The notes under the pieces: model-generated
The model's input: the letters and a program-made list of their open reading frames with translations, nothing else
Database searches by the model: none
What the model was told of the DNA's origin: nothing
Shown: positions 53,582 to 63,662 of the stretch, in pieces
Numbering within the stretch: position 1 is the stretch's first letter
How the letters are laid out: each line of letters starts with the position of its first letter
Assembly: GCA_040285825.1 (NCBI GenBank)
Contig: JAUPSS010000004.1
Span: forward strand, 6,579,658-6,643,657
Reading direction: 5' to 3'
DNA length: 64,000 bases
DNA from: Eukaryota sp. TZLM1-RC
Taxonomy: Eukaryota > Metamonada: BaSk clade
Position numbers and translations under genes: made by a program

Positions 53582-54916
53582 CTAAAAATTGGTCAAAAAA
53601 CTAAACTCATCTTCCATTTCGTATTCTTGGTTGAATTCAAACACAGGTTCTTCCTCGGAAACTTCTTCAATTTCATCTTCAACCTGGAATAAATCATCCA
53701 TTGCTGTAATATCAATCCTGGAAAGAGCTCTTGGTGTGGTAACTTGGCCATTTGAATCAACAACCTTTCTTTTCCTAGAAACACGAACCCCTTCTGCCGC
53801 ATCTTTTCTTCTCTTTTTCTGTCTTTTAACAAAATGACCAAACAAAATCTCCCACATCTCCTCCCTATACTTTGCTTCAAACGGAGTGGCCAAATACTGG
53901 TCAACTTCATCATCTAAATAACTCAGATCTTCTTCAACGCCATATTCAAAGGGAATCAAATCCTTATCAATTGATTCATTAATTAATTCGTCTTCTGCGG
54001 CCTTCATTACCTCAGTTCTAGTTGCTGCAGAAATGACCTCCTCATGAACCATTGCAGGGTGTTCTTGGCTTTCAAAAGAGTCAAGATCAGCTTCCAAGAA
54101 TTCTTCAGAAGTCAACTCTGCAGCAGGAAGTCTTGCAAATTCAAGTAACCTTTTTTGAAGAGTAGCATTGCAAATCTTAACAACCCTAGTGATTTCGTCA
54201 AAATCCCGATGAAATCCATGGAGTTTAGCGGCTATATACAGTGCCGCTCCACAGAGTCCAGAAGGTCTTCTCCCAACGTGGAGCCAATCCCTCTTCATCC
54301 TACGTACTATTTGGAGTGCTGTCTGGGAGACTGTGTGCTCCTTCTTTCCAAAGTCAAGTTTATGGGCAAACCTATGGATGTAGAGAGAAGGGTCGACCAA
54401 AGGAAGCTCGAGATGGAGACATCCAATCAAACGGAGATAGGTGTGTCCAAGAGTGTACACATTGGTTCTAAGCGATTCACTGAAATCAATGAGCATGATT
54501 GGGAACTTTTCTCTTCTACAGACGGCATAAAGGCAGGAGGCGGATACTCTTTCTGTACTACGTCCACGAGTGAATCCATGTTGTAGGGCGAGAAGATAAA
54601 GTCTTTCAGCAGCATCTATTGTAGTGGAACGAAGGTGTAGAGAAGTTGCAATTCTGGTGATGACTTGTCTTGCTTTACCAAGGGTGACTTCCCTACTTTC
54701 TCTGGTAACACCCATTGGGGTCGAAAACTTGATTCCAGATTGGTTAGCGCTGACAACTTGGCCAAGCATATGTGCAGCACCACCAGAACCTTCTGCGAAA
54801 GAAATTTCAGAAGTTATACTAGATGAATCAAGTACAAAACCGCATTGAGAGCAAGCTGTACTGCCTGAAGCAGGATCATTGATGATATCAGAGGAAAAAC
54901 ATTGGCTACAGTGCAT
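53582..54916 (-). CDS. BRF1: TFIIIB subunit BRF1
   Basis: TFIIB-related factor that recruits RNA polymerase III to tRNA and 5S genes with TBP and BDP1. 444 residues. Zinc ribbon CSQC...CSQC (residues 3-24); two cyclin folds, the first with TSLHLRSTTIDAAERLYLLA and SASCLYAVCRREK, the second with GRRPSGLCGAALYIAAKLHG. The BRF1 homology region sits at about 330-370 (LSYLDDEVDQYLATPFEAK and EMWEILFGHFVKRQKKRR), and an acidic tail ends the protein. Shorter than the yeast protein. TAGCCGATG lies at 54932-54924, 8 nt before the start; its ATG opens a six-codon upstream frame that overlaps the real start. Fanzor F6 ends 75 nt upstream of the start. Confidence 0.95.
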   Translation of the reverse strand: MHCSQCFSSDIINDPASGSTACSQCGFVLDSSSITSEISFAEGSGGAAHMLGQVVSANQSGIKFSTPMGVTRESREVTLGKARQVITRIATSLHLRSTTIDAAERLYLLALQHGFTRGRSTERVSASCLYAVCRREKFPIMLIDFSESLRTNVYTLGHTYLRLIGCLHLELPLVDPSLYIHRFAHKLDFGKKEHTVSQTALQIVRRMKRDWLHVGRRPSGLCGAALYIAAKLHGFHRDFDEITRVVKICNATLQKRLLEFARLPAAELTSEEFLEADLDSFESQEHPAMVHEEVISAATRTEVMKAAEDELINESIDKDLIPFEYGVEEDLSYLDDEVDQYLATPFEAKYREEMWEILFGHFVKRQKKRRKDAAEGVRVSRKRKVVDSNGQVTTPRALSRIDITAMDDLFQVEDEIEEVSEEEPVFEFNQEYEMEDEFSFLTNF

Positions 54917-54923
54917 TCTGAAA

Positions 54924-54949
54924 CATCGGCTAATGGCACAATAATGTCA
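54924..54949 (-). promoter_or_regulatory. Bipartite motif upstream of BRF1
   Basis: TGACATTATTGTG, 4 nt, TAGCCGATG: 12 of 13 and 9 of 9 matches to the BRCT and NOB1 copies. Here the motif ATG is not the protein start. Confidence 0.6.
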
Positions 54950-54990
54950 GAAAAAGGAACCTGTGGAACAATGTGGGAACAATGTAATGT

Positions 54991-55081
54991 CTGTGAGTGG
55001 AAATCCAAATGCATTTACTAAACCTGCATTAGAAATTCATTCTTCATAACAACTCCAGACTCTATTGAGCTGCCACTTCGT
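54991..55081 (-). ncRNA. Candidate Fanzor guide-RNA scaffold / right end (F6)
   Basis: 91 nt, 96 percent identical to the same stretch of F5, same length, ending at CCACTCACAG. Flanking DNA on the BRF1 side is unrelated to the KISH side beyond that point. Confidence 0.45.
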
Positions 55082-56085
55082 TTAAGATGGACTGTTATTT
55101 TGTTCTACAGAGATCCTTTTGACTACTCTCTTTTTAGTTCCTCTTTGTCTTCTTTGACCACCCGATGAGGATGTGCTTGTTTCAGGAACTTGCGATGGAC
55201 AGTTTCTTCTGTTGTGGCCTTTTCCGCGACATAAACCACATCTTCTCGGTTTTTTGTCCTTTTCAGCAGTCTTTTTTTTCTGATCTCTCTGCGAAGTAGA
55301 TGATCCATTTTCGAAATCTTTTGTTTGAGTTTTTGGTCTCTCGAAAATGGATGGTCTACCTTTACCGTTGGTTGCAGATGTTATAATGGAATATATATTT
55401 ATGGCAGAGTTGAAGTCTCTATTCCAATACGTGCTGCACGTCTGACACTTCACTAAACCCCACGGTGTTGATTTTGCTTTTTCTTCTAGTGAATCCTTCT
55501 GCTCACCCCATTCTTGTTGAAAATCTCTTTTTCTATCAGGATTGTTTTGATTAAATAAATCAATTTCTTGTTTTAAGTTTTTTGCTTTTCTTTTTAGTTG
55601 TTGTTTCCCCTTAGGACATAACACCTTAATACTAGAATCGTTGACACATTCTCCAAAATTTCCCTTGACAGCACATCTGGAACAAGATTTACTCGTTCTA
55701 TATTCTTCAACTAGGAAAATTCGATGACCAAATCTACTTAATAGTTTGCAAATTTCGGTTCATCTTGTGGTTGACCTTTTCCCTTCCTTGTATTTCCTTT
55801 CGAGCTCCAGTCACCATAACCAATAACTACATCTTCAGGGGAGCCAAAGGTCAATTTGAGTCTTTACAACATGTTTTTTTTTCACTTTTTTGATTATTAG
55901 AATACGTTTGAAATTTTCTTTTTCTGAACCATATATCTTGGTAAAAATTATTCCTGTAAACATTGTATTGCTCAAATTCCTTGATGTAATGACCAAAGTG
56001 TTGACTGAAACAAGATTTTTGTTGTCTGTTTGATGCAGATAAAGAAAATTGATTTAAAATATCCTGACCTGAGTAATCACCATCA
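54991..56085 (-). pseudogene. Fanzor F6 with C-terminal zinc knuckle, 5'-truncated
   Basis: Starts about 56085 in the helical region before RuvC-II (SASNRQQKS, HYIKEFEQYNVYRNNFYQDIWFRKRK), so RuvC-I is missing. Then VVIGYGDWSSKGNTRKGKGQ, and, after frame changes, IFLVEEYRTSKSCSRCAVKG (RuvC-II, first CxxC) and VKCQTCSTYWNRDFNSAINIY (second CxxC, RuvC-III Asp intact). The ORF 55624-55082 carries a C-terminal extension RRCGLCRGKGHNRRNC, a C-x2-C-x4-H-x4-C knuckle like that of retroviral-type Gag, in a basic tail. A premature stop lies before the RuvC-II segment. Confidence 0.88.
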
Positions 56086-56429
56086 GGTTATTGTACTACA
56101 AAAGATGTTGGAAGCATGAAAAAAGCAAGGAATTTCTAACAAAGGGATTTTTAACAAAAGAAACGCCTTTTTCTCACTCACTCCAAAAACACACGATGGA
56201 CGATAATTCTTTTTTTTGCGATAATTCTCGAATACGAACATGGTTACCTGTATCTTGGTGTTTCAGCTTAATATTAATTCAGATTTAGCAATAGCGACAA
56301 AGAATATTCAAAATATTTCCTTTTTGCCATTCTCAAGACAATTTCATACACCTCTATACCGTGTGTCTGACAGGATAAGTATCATTCTTCAACAAATTTA
56401 TTAATTTAATGAGAATTAATACATATTAA
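56086..56429. other. Spacer
   Basis: AT-rich; nothing recognised. Confidence 0.5.
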
Positions 56430-56845
56430 TTAATGTTTCAAATGAAAGGCTTGTTAATTCTGAAATTCATAGTCCTTTTTCAAATGCTGAAATTCTCAAA
56501 ATCAAAAAATACAATGAACCTTTGTCCAAATTGTCCAGCCAACAGCATGCAAAATACAATTTGTATCCATTTGTATTTTCTTTATTTGTTTTACTTGCTG
56601 GAACTGCCATACGTTTTTTGGCAGATTTTGAAACGATTGTAAAGAGAAGAACTAATAGAAAATTCAACAGATTGTTTTGGCAAAATAGAATTGTGTTTTC
56701 TATTTTTAAGGGGATGTTGAAGATGGTTTCCGATGCTTTGGTTTCACTTGGATTTCACTGCGAGAGAGTTGCATCTAGTTGTTTTGTTTTTGGAGACGTG
56801 GATTATTTAGATGTTGATTTATAAGTTTTTAATAAATAAATATTA
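56430..56845 (+). mobile_element. Non-LTR retrotransposon family B, 3' fragment
   Basis: Starts at the equivalent of SNERLVNSEIH and runs (in shifted frames) through LSKLSSQQHAKYNLYPFVFS to VASSCFVFGDVDYLDVDL, stop 56822, then AATAAATAAATATTATTTAA. 5'-truncated. Confidence 0.85.
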
Positions 56846-56999
56846 TTTAAAAAAATGAATAATTGTTGCATACCGAGAAAAGAACTTATACCTAAAAGAT
56901 TACTCAAAAGATGACTGAGATGAGGAAAGCAGAAGCGTAAGACTTCAAAAAACTCAATGATGAAGAACCAATACAATGGGTCAATAACCAAGATATTTT

Positions 57000-59053
57000 T
57001 CAATTCAAAAAATCAAAAATATATTTTTAACTTGGATTTTAAAAATGTCTTCAATTCTGTACATCGAAGTGCAGTTTATGATGTTATTCAAAAAGAATTT
57101 CCAGAAATACCCAGCTATTTTTATTTATTTTATGGTAAAGCTAGTGAACTGATTTATGATTGTTATACTCTATTCTCATCTTCTGGAGTTAAGCAATCCT
57201 CTTGAGCCCTTACTGTTCTGATTAGCAATTGACAAGTCTTTGACTCATTTCAGTACACGTTATCCTATGTTGAAAATAGTAGGATACATGGATGATATCT
57301 CAATTATTGGACCTTTAAATGTTTTAAATGAAATTGCTTCTGAAGCCTCACTTTTTTACAAGAAGATTGGTCTTTTGCTCAACCCCGACAAATGTCCTCT
57401 CTTAGACAATGAAAAGGATAGTTTAATCATTGATAATGTTGAGATTCCTTTTGTAAACTATTCCTCAGACGCAGTTCGCTTCCTTGGTTGTTGGTTTGGA
57501 AATGTTTTTCAAATTTACCCATGAATTAAATAGACTTTTAATGAAATTGGGCTCTGACCTTGATACAATTTCTTCATTTGAAATAGAAACATATTGAATT
57601 TTTTATTTCAAAAATTTGTTATTCTAAAAAATTACTCACACTTTGAGAACAACTTCTTCTGATATTTCACGTGATTTTTGCCGCTCATTTAATTACATGA
57701 GGACAAATTTTTTTGCATCATTGATTGATGTCAATACTGAACTAATTCGAAGTCATGTATTTTCATCATCTAATTTTGGTGGAATTATCTTCACTAAATC
57801 GTCTTTTCTCTGTCAAGCTGCTTTCCTTGGTGGAGGGAAAAATTTGTTTTTGAATTTTGCAACCGTTTTCCCAATGATGTTAATTGAGTGAATTCTACAA
57901 GCAATAATTATTTACAAGACCATGAAAATGCCTTTGATTTTCTGCCTTTTTGAAATCTAAAGTAAATGTTTTCCTGATAATGTGCAGGAAATAGCACCTA
58001 GAACACTAGTTAATTTGAGGTATTGTGTTAAAAAATTGCAACAAAAATTAACAATTTTTGTGAAGGCTTGGATTTTAATGTTCGTCTTGGCTCGCCCAAA
58101 AAAGATAATCCCGCTTTTGCACATTTTCGTTAGATGCTCAAACTAGTTCTTCATCTTCTTCAATTTCTCATATTCCTCAAAATTATGGTCTTCTTTTAGA
58201 TGATACCACATTTTCTTGTACAATGCGCCTTTGATGTTTCATTTGGCCCAATGACGTTCCTCATAATTTGGTTTGTAAATGTGGATCAAAATTTTTTTCA
58301 AATCATTTGTTTATCTGTAAACATTGTATTACTTTTTGATCGAAAGTCCATGATACAGTTAGAGATCAGCTCCATTGTATGTCTAAGTCTTCTCAGAATT
58401 TTCTGCTATTTGGAACCTTTGCTTTCTCGTTTGGTTGATGATGACGCTTTGAATTCTTTTGGTCGTAACAGAGGTGATTTAATGCTTGAAGCACTGGATG
58501 GAACCACTATCATTACTGTTGTGAGATCAACTGATGTGTGTAATTATGCTTTCATACCATTAGCTCAGTCAAAACACAAGAATCCGCTCTCTGTTTTTTT
58601 TGACCAAAATTTTAATTTTATTCAAAACCTATAAATCAACATCTAAAAAAATCCGCTCTCTGTTGCCGAAAATTCTAAAATTGGTAAATATAAAGCAAAG
58701 TTGGTTTCCTTGAATGCTGAGTCTCACACTCATTATGTCCTTTGTCCATTTGCCTTTTCCTTACATAATACGCTTGGACCAGTTGCTTTATTTTTTGTGG
58801 ATGATTTTGTTGAAATTGTAAAACAACGTACAGGAAGAATTTTGGACAAAAACGTTTTGGCAGAACAGAATTGCATTGTCAATTTTTAAAGGTGTTGTCC
58901 CGTTATTGTCTTCTGCTTTATTATCTCTTGGTCGTTTTTATGAAGGAAAAACTTCCAGTCCATTTTTGTTGGCTGATTTGGGATATGAGGATTGTGAATT
59001 TTAATTTTTGTGTTCAGTTTTTTACACGTAATAAAATAAAAATTTTGAAAAAA
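57000..59053 (+). mobile_element. Non-LTR retrotransposon family D, decayed
   Basis: RT palm IFNLDFKNVFNSVHRSAVYDVI, SSGVKQSS (degenerate GVKQGDP), KIVGYMDDISIIG with intact M-D-D, LLNPDKCPLLD, FLGCWFGNVF; thumb GGIIFTKSSFLCQAAFLGGGKN; zinc remnant near 58270-58325; endonuclease-like NRGDLMLEALDGTTIITVV; C-terminus about 59000. Many stops. A 54-bp LINE B tail is inserted at 58596. Confidence 0.82.
58596..58649 (-). mobile_element. 54-bp LINE B tail insertion with 15-bp target duplication
   Basis: AATCCGCTCTCTGTT occurs at 58581-58595 and again at 58650-58664. The 54 bp between them are the extreme 3' end of family B in reverse (AACCTATAAATCAACATC, as at 46770-46790) plus a short A tail. Confidence 0.9.
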
Positions 59054-59279
59054 ACTGAGAAGTTTTCATTATTTCAGCTGTTTTTGGGTTCTTTGAAAAA
59101 GATGTATTTTCAATGCAAAAAAGATTTATTGCTTCATGTGCAATACAATCTGAGCCGATTTTGGAACTCTTTGATCATTGTAAAACTATTCACTTGTTTT
59201 TGATACGGAGGAAGGATTTCTATTGTTATTTTTTCAAGTTTGTATTGATCACAAACCAGACGTTTTGACAGGTTTTAAT

Positions 59280-61782
59280 ATTAAATATTGAATTTTCGAT
59301 TATTATGCAACGAATCGGCAATTGATGGTAATTCTTTTGCAGAAATAATGAAATCACATGATATCCAACCCTTTGTATCCGCTCTAATTTTAATGGTTTA
59401 ACTATTTGTGCTTCATTTTTGTGTGCCAAAAATTTTCTGCATCAAAGTCTAATAGGTCCTTGAGGTTTCTTAGTTGGTCCCTTTTAAATGAGTTTAAAGA
59501 ACATCTTCATGATACATTTGAAAACCTTTTACCAATTGATTGTATTAGAAGTCAACCTCTAATTTCAATTAATTATTCATCCAAAGATAGTGTCCTTGCT
59601 TTAAAATTGTTTCTACTGTTTCAATCAAACAAGGTGGTTCGACCTACTTTTGTTACTCACAAAACCATATTGAGATCTATTGCCAGGCATAGAGGATTGA
59701 GGCTTTTGTTAAGCTATTTTGCTCAATTAGTTCACAGATTGAGAATGAACACGTTATATTGCCTTAAATAATTTCTTCTACACTTAACTGAAAATGGCCT
59801 AGATTTTCCTGTTATAACTCGAAAAGAAGTAGAACAAATTCAAAAGTTGCTTAGTCAGATTTCGACCAATAGAGAACAAAATTAAAAAAATAATTAAAAG
59901 AGAATTGAACTCAATGAAGGAAGATCTGCTTCAATTAATGAGAACTTGAAATTTTTTGTTGATAATAATTATAAGCAGTTAATGGTAAATAATGGTGGTA
60001 TTCCTCTCTTTCCCATTATTGATTGTACTAGATTGAGGGCCTCCATCGCATATACTATTAAAACAAATGTAGAAGTTAATATTGAAAATTTTTTAATCTA
60101 TATTTTGAGAAAATGGAAGTTGAAGAGATGACCCAAAAAGAAAAGTCTGTTCTTCGTTGGAGGTTACATCAAGTCAAAAATCTATTTTTTCGGACGAATG
60201 GTGACAATCTTTCCATTACTGATGACAAAGTTGACAATTTCATTAAACTTTCTGATAGTGAAATCTTGAACGAAGACAATAAAAAAAGTTTGAATCAATC
60301 AGCAAAAACTGTTATTTTCAACAGTACTCATTCCAATATTTGCAAGTTCTTAAAAGATGAAAATTGGATGATTTCAATTTTTCCTAGACCTTTTGTGGTG
60401 AAAAATTCAAAAAATGAGATTAATTCAAAAAATTACTTTCCACTGTGTAAAAACAACCCCAATCTGTTATCGATTCAGCTATCGAAATTAATAACTTTAT
60501 AGAAGAAGCAGAGGGAAAACATTTAATGCCATTCCAATTGTTCGAAACGAAACTCCTGCATTTTTTTGAAGTTGAAAGCCAAAGACTATGGGGTATTTTG
60601 GGTTCTGTTTTTACAGATGAAATTACTGACAAACAAAATAATTCGGAGTGGAATTCAATGACTGACATTCAACGTATGAGTCCAGAAGAACAAAATTTAT
60701 TTTGGTCATATTTTTTTTGAATTTAATAGACCATTTACTAATAAAGGCTACAAATTTAACAGCACCATGAAAACTGATGGTTTTGCAACCTGTATTGAGC
60801 TTGCAAGAGAGGATTGTATTGGCATGTCATTCAAGCGTGATAGTGCAAAGTTTGCAACCGCTGAAAACTATTTGGATGATTTTGATGTTGAATTTCTATC
60901 ATCAAAACATAAAGTACATATTGACCCTGGTAAAAATATTTTGCTTTATTTTTGTAGTCAAAGAAGATTCAAACTTAATGCAAAAAACCAACTAAAAAGA
61001 GATAAACAATATGAGTGGCTGAGATTGACAGAATTGGAGTGGTCAAGGGTATCGAGAGTTCACCAAAAATTCAGAAAATTGAAAAAGAAAGAGTACATTT
61101 TGCAAAATGGGATCACAGTGGAAGAAATAGAAGCTACATCATCAAAAGAATAATCAAAATCTTTTATTTATGCTAATTCCTATTCTTATGTTACTTCCAG
61201 CTGACAAACATGACATTTACATTTGAATACTACTGTTTAATGATATGGCGCATTCAGAAAAATGCAAAGATATGTTCATCATCAGAAAACAGAGGCTAAG
61301 TTATTAAAAAGAATGGCTGAAAAGCAAATGCAGCAAGAAGACACTATCCTAATGTTTGGTGACAATGGCAATGAGAGAAAATATTTAAAGCATCATCGAT
61401 CAAGTAGAGGAGTTTGATGGAGAAATTTCTTTAAGAGAAATGGTTATACAGTATGTTTAGTGGATGAAAGAAACACATCTTCAAAGTGTCCCACTTGTTA
61501 TAACCCAGTAAATGTATTTCTTGATGTTGAAAATCCAAGACCATGGATGAGAGAGAAGTGCCCTAATGTGAAATGTCATGCTTTGTTGAGATGTCGATCT
61601 GAAGTGTGTAGTGAAGAATGTGATGGAAACGATAAGGTATGGAACCGTAACAAGTTAGCATGTATCAACATCAAGGCAAGTGTAGATTATTTTGTAGAGG
61701 ATAGTGTTGGTGATAGGGCTCCATATTTGTCTCAAGTTATAGCTTTTTACTACAGTGAATCTGTAGCATTTTTGGATTTTTC
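59280..61782 (+). pseudogene. Fanzor F7, near full-length relic
   Basis: Homologous to F4 at the N-terminus (LLPIDCIRSQPLIS; LVHRLRMNTLYCLK) and to F3 at the C-terminus. Later frames give WSYFFEFNRPFTNKGYKF (with a frameshift at the T run near 60717) and STMKTDGFATCIELA. RuvC-I is HIDPGKNILLYF with Asp kept. A TAA at 61150 and a frame change near 61260 follow. Then ILMFGDNGNERKY, CLVDERNTSSKCPTC (RuvC-II) and KVWNRNKLACINI (Asn in RuvC-III). The stop used in F3 (TAA) is CAA here, so the last frame runs on to 61843. Not functional. Confidence 0.9.
61733..61782 (+). ncRNA. Candidate Fanzor guide-RNA 3' end (F7)
   Basis: Matches the F3 post-stop segment with 3 differences. Contains the perfect hairpin CTACAG-TGAAT-CTGTAG followed by a T-rich end (GCATTTTTGGATTTTTC). 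Confidence 0.35.
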
Positions 61783-62282
61783 AACTTGCCCTTTGTTCTT
61801 CGGTTTTGTCCAAGTGGATAAAATTCTCAATGTAACATATTAATACATAATAAAACAAGTTGCATCAAAAATAAAACACCTTTTGGGCTATGGAATACTT
61901 AACTTGTGACTCTTTTGAGTCATTAGATGGTGTTTACATCATTCTATTCCATCAGACAACCATAGATGAAATTCTTATACCTGAATTTTTGGGATGAGAT
62001 AAACATCATGTCTAAACTCATTCACATTCAAAGGGAAATTCGTATTATGATCTTCCTCAAAGAAAAAAGCACAAAAAACATTGTAATTATCCAGGAAAGG
62101 AAGAACGAGGTACATAAATTTATTGATCAAGTCTCCATTCGAGATTTTGGAAAATAGGATTATAGTTTTCGCTATAGTGTGGATTAATGCTGCTGGTCCT
62201 GATTGACTTAATGAACATGCTGGGGACAATAGTTGAGACCGGTCAACTCTCTTTTTTATTTTTCAACCATCTTTCCATAACT
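61783..62282. other. Spacer
   Basis: AT-rich; nothing recognised. Confidence 0.5.
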
Positions 62283-63455
62283 TTTTTATTCAACAACGAA
62301 TATGAAAACATAAAATACACAATTAAAACTCCACATCCTCAAAACCTGCCTCCTCTACATCAAAGCAATTAGTTGCCAAAGATTGAGAAAATTTCCTCAA
62401 AGAAGACAGAGAATCAGAAATCAGTTTTACCATTCCCTTAAAAATAGAAAATACAATCCTATTTTGCCAGTAAACACGATTGAAATTCCTCCAGTTCTTT
62501 CCTTTACAACTACAACAAAATCCTCAAGCCATAGCAGCCTTACCCAAAGATCCAAGCAAAGAAAATACAAAAGGACATAAATTATATTGAACATGAGAAT
62601 TTTCATTAATCGAGGAAATGGGTTTCGCATATTTTGCAATTTTATATTTTTCGCCTGCATGAAGAGGATTATTGACATCCGAGTTAATGAGATGTTCGTT
62701 AGAGGAATTACAAGGGTCAATAGACATGGCGTCTAAAATAGTAAAACTACCATTGAAACCGGGAACAACTAGATCACCTCTTGTCAGACCTATAGAAGCT
62801 CTGTTGTAGCGCGTACTATCAATATTGGGGTCATCAAGAATTAATTTTGATAACAGCGGTTCTAAAAAGGAATCTACTCGATATGATATGCACATTACAT
62901 AAATTTGGTCCCTGACGTTATTATGCACTTTGCTTCTAAATGTAATGAAATGTTTACAGTTCAAAAGATGAGTAAACAAAAGAGGCTTACCACATTTACA
63001 AGTTAAATGATTCGGCAAATTGTTTGGCCACAGAAAACAACGAAAACGCATGTTTAAAAGCCATTCATTGTTTTTTAACAAAAGTCCATAAACGGAGGGA
63101 ATTTGAGTTACTAAAGCAGCAGCAAAGCTATCACGAATATCCTTTAAAAAATTACCGAAAGCGGGATTTTTAGTTTTGGCCAAGCCAAGTCTTACTTCAT
63201 AATCCAAGCCTTCATATAATTTAACCAGATGGTGCTGAAGCTTTTTCATGCAAAAACGTAAATTTGGAAGTGATCGGGTGGGAATTTCTTGAATATTTTG
63301 AGGAAAACACTGAATCCAGATATCACTAGGCAAATTATCTAATTCAATTTGAAGTTGATTCAATTAAAAATTTGATTCACAATGGATCAAATGAACATCA
63401 TAGGGAAACCTTTGGAAAAATTCAAAAACAAAATTTTTTCCACCTCCTAAACAAT
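62283..63455 (-). mobile_element. Non-LTR retrotransposon family A, copy 5
   Basis: Reverse frame from GGGKNFVFEFFQRFP through SDIWIQCFPQN, the CKCGKPLLFTHLLNC zinc motif, RGDLVVPGFNGSFTILDAMSIDP, to the family C-terminus and A tail (TTTTTTATTC on the + strand at 62283). A 5-bp deletion near 62525 breaks the frame, and a stop near 63364 breaks the 5' part. Truncated 5' at the thumb. Confidence 0.9.
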
Positions 63456-63662
63456 CTTAAAGTAAAGGTTATCAGTAGATAAATCAGAGGAAGATTTAAT
63501 TGCAAACTTATTAAATACTTATAGTACCTCAACCCACCTATGACTATATTGGCTTCATTGGAACTAACACCGTCCTCAATCATTACGGGTATTTCAACAG
63601 AACACAAGCATGTTTCCTGTACATATGGCTTTGGCTCACAGAAACCTACAGTTCCATTCTTA

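Noticed and set aside
53593-53913. 106-codon frame within BRF1 on the same strand
   Set aside because: Shifted reading of the Lys/Glu-rich BRF1 tail; no homology.
16326-61782. Giant-virus insertion as source of the Fanzors
   Set aside because: No capsid, viral polymerase or other viral hallmark nearby; the copies sit between ordinary host genes.
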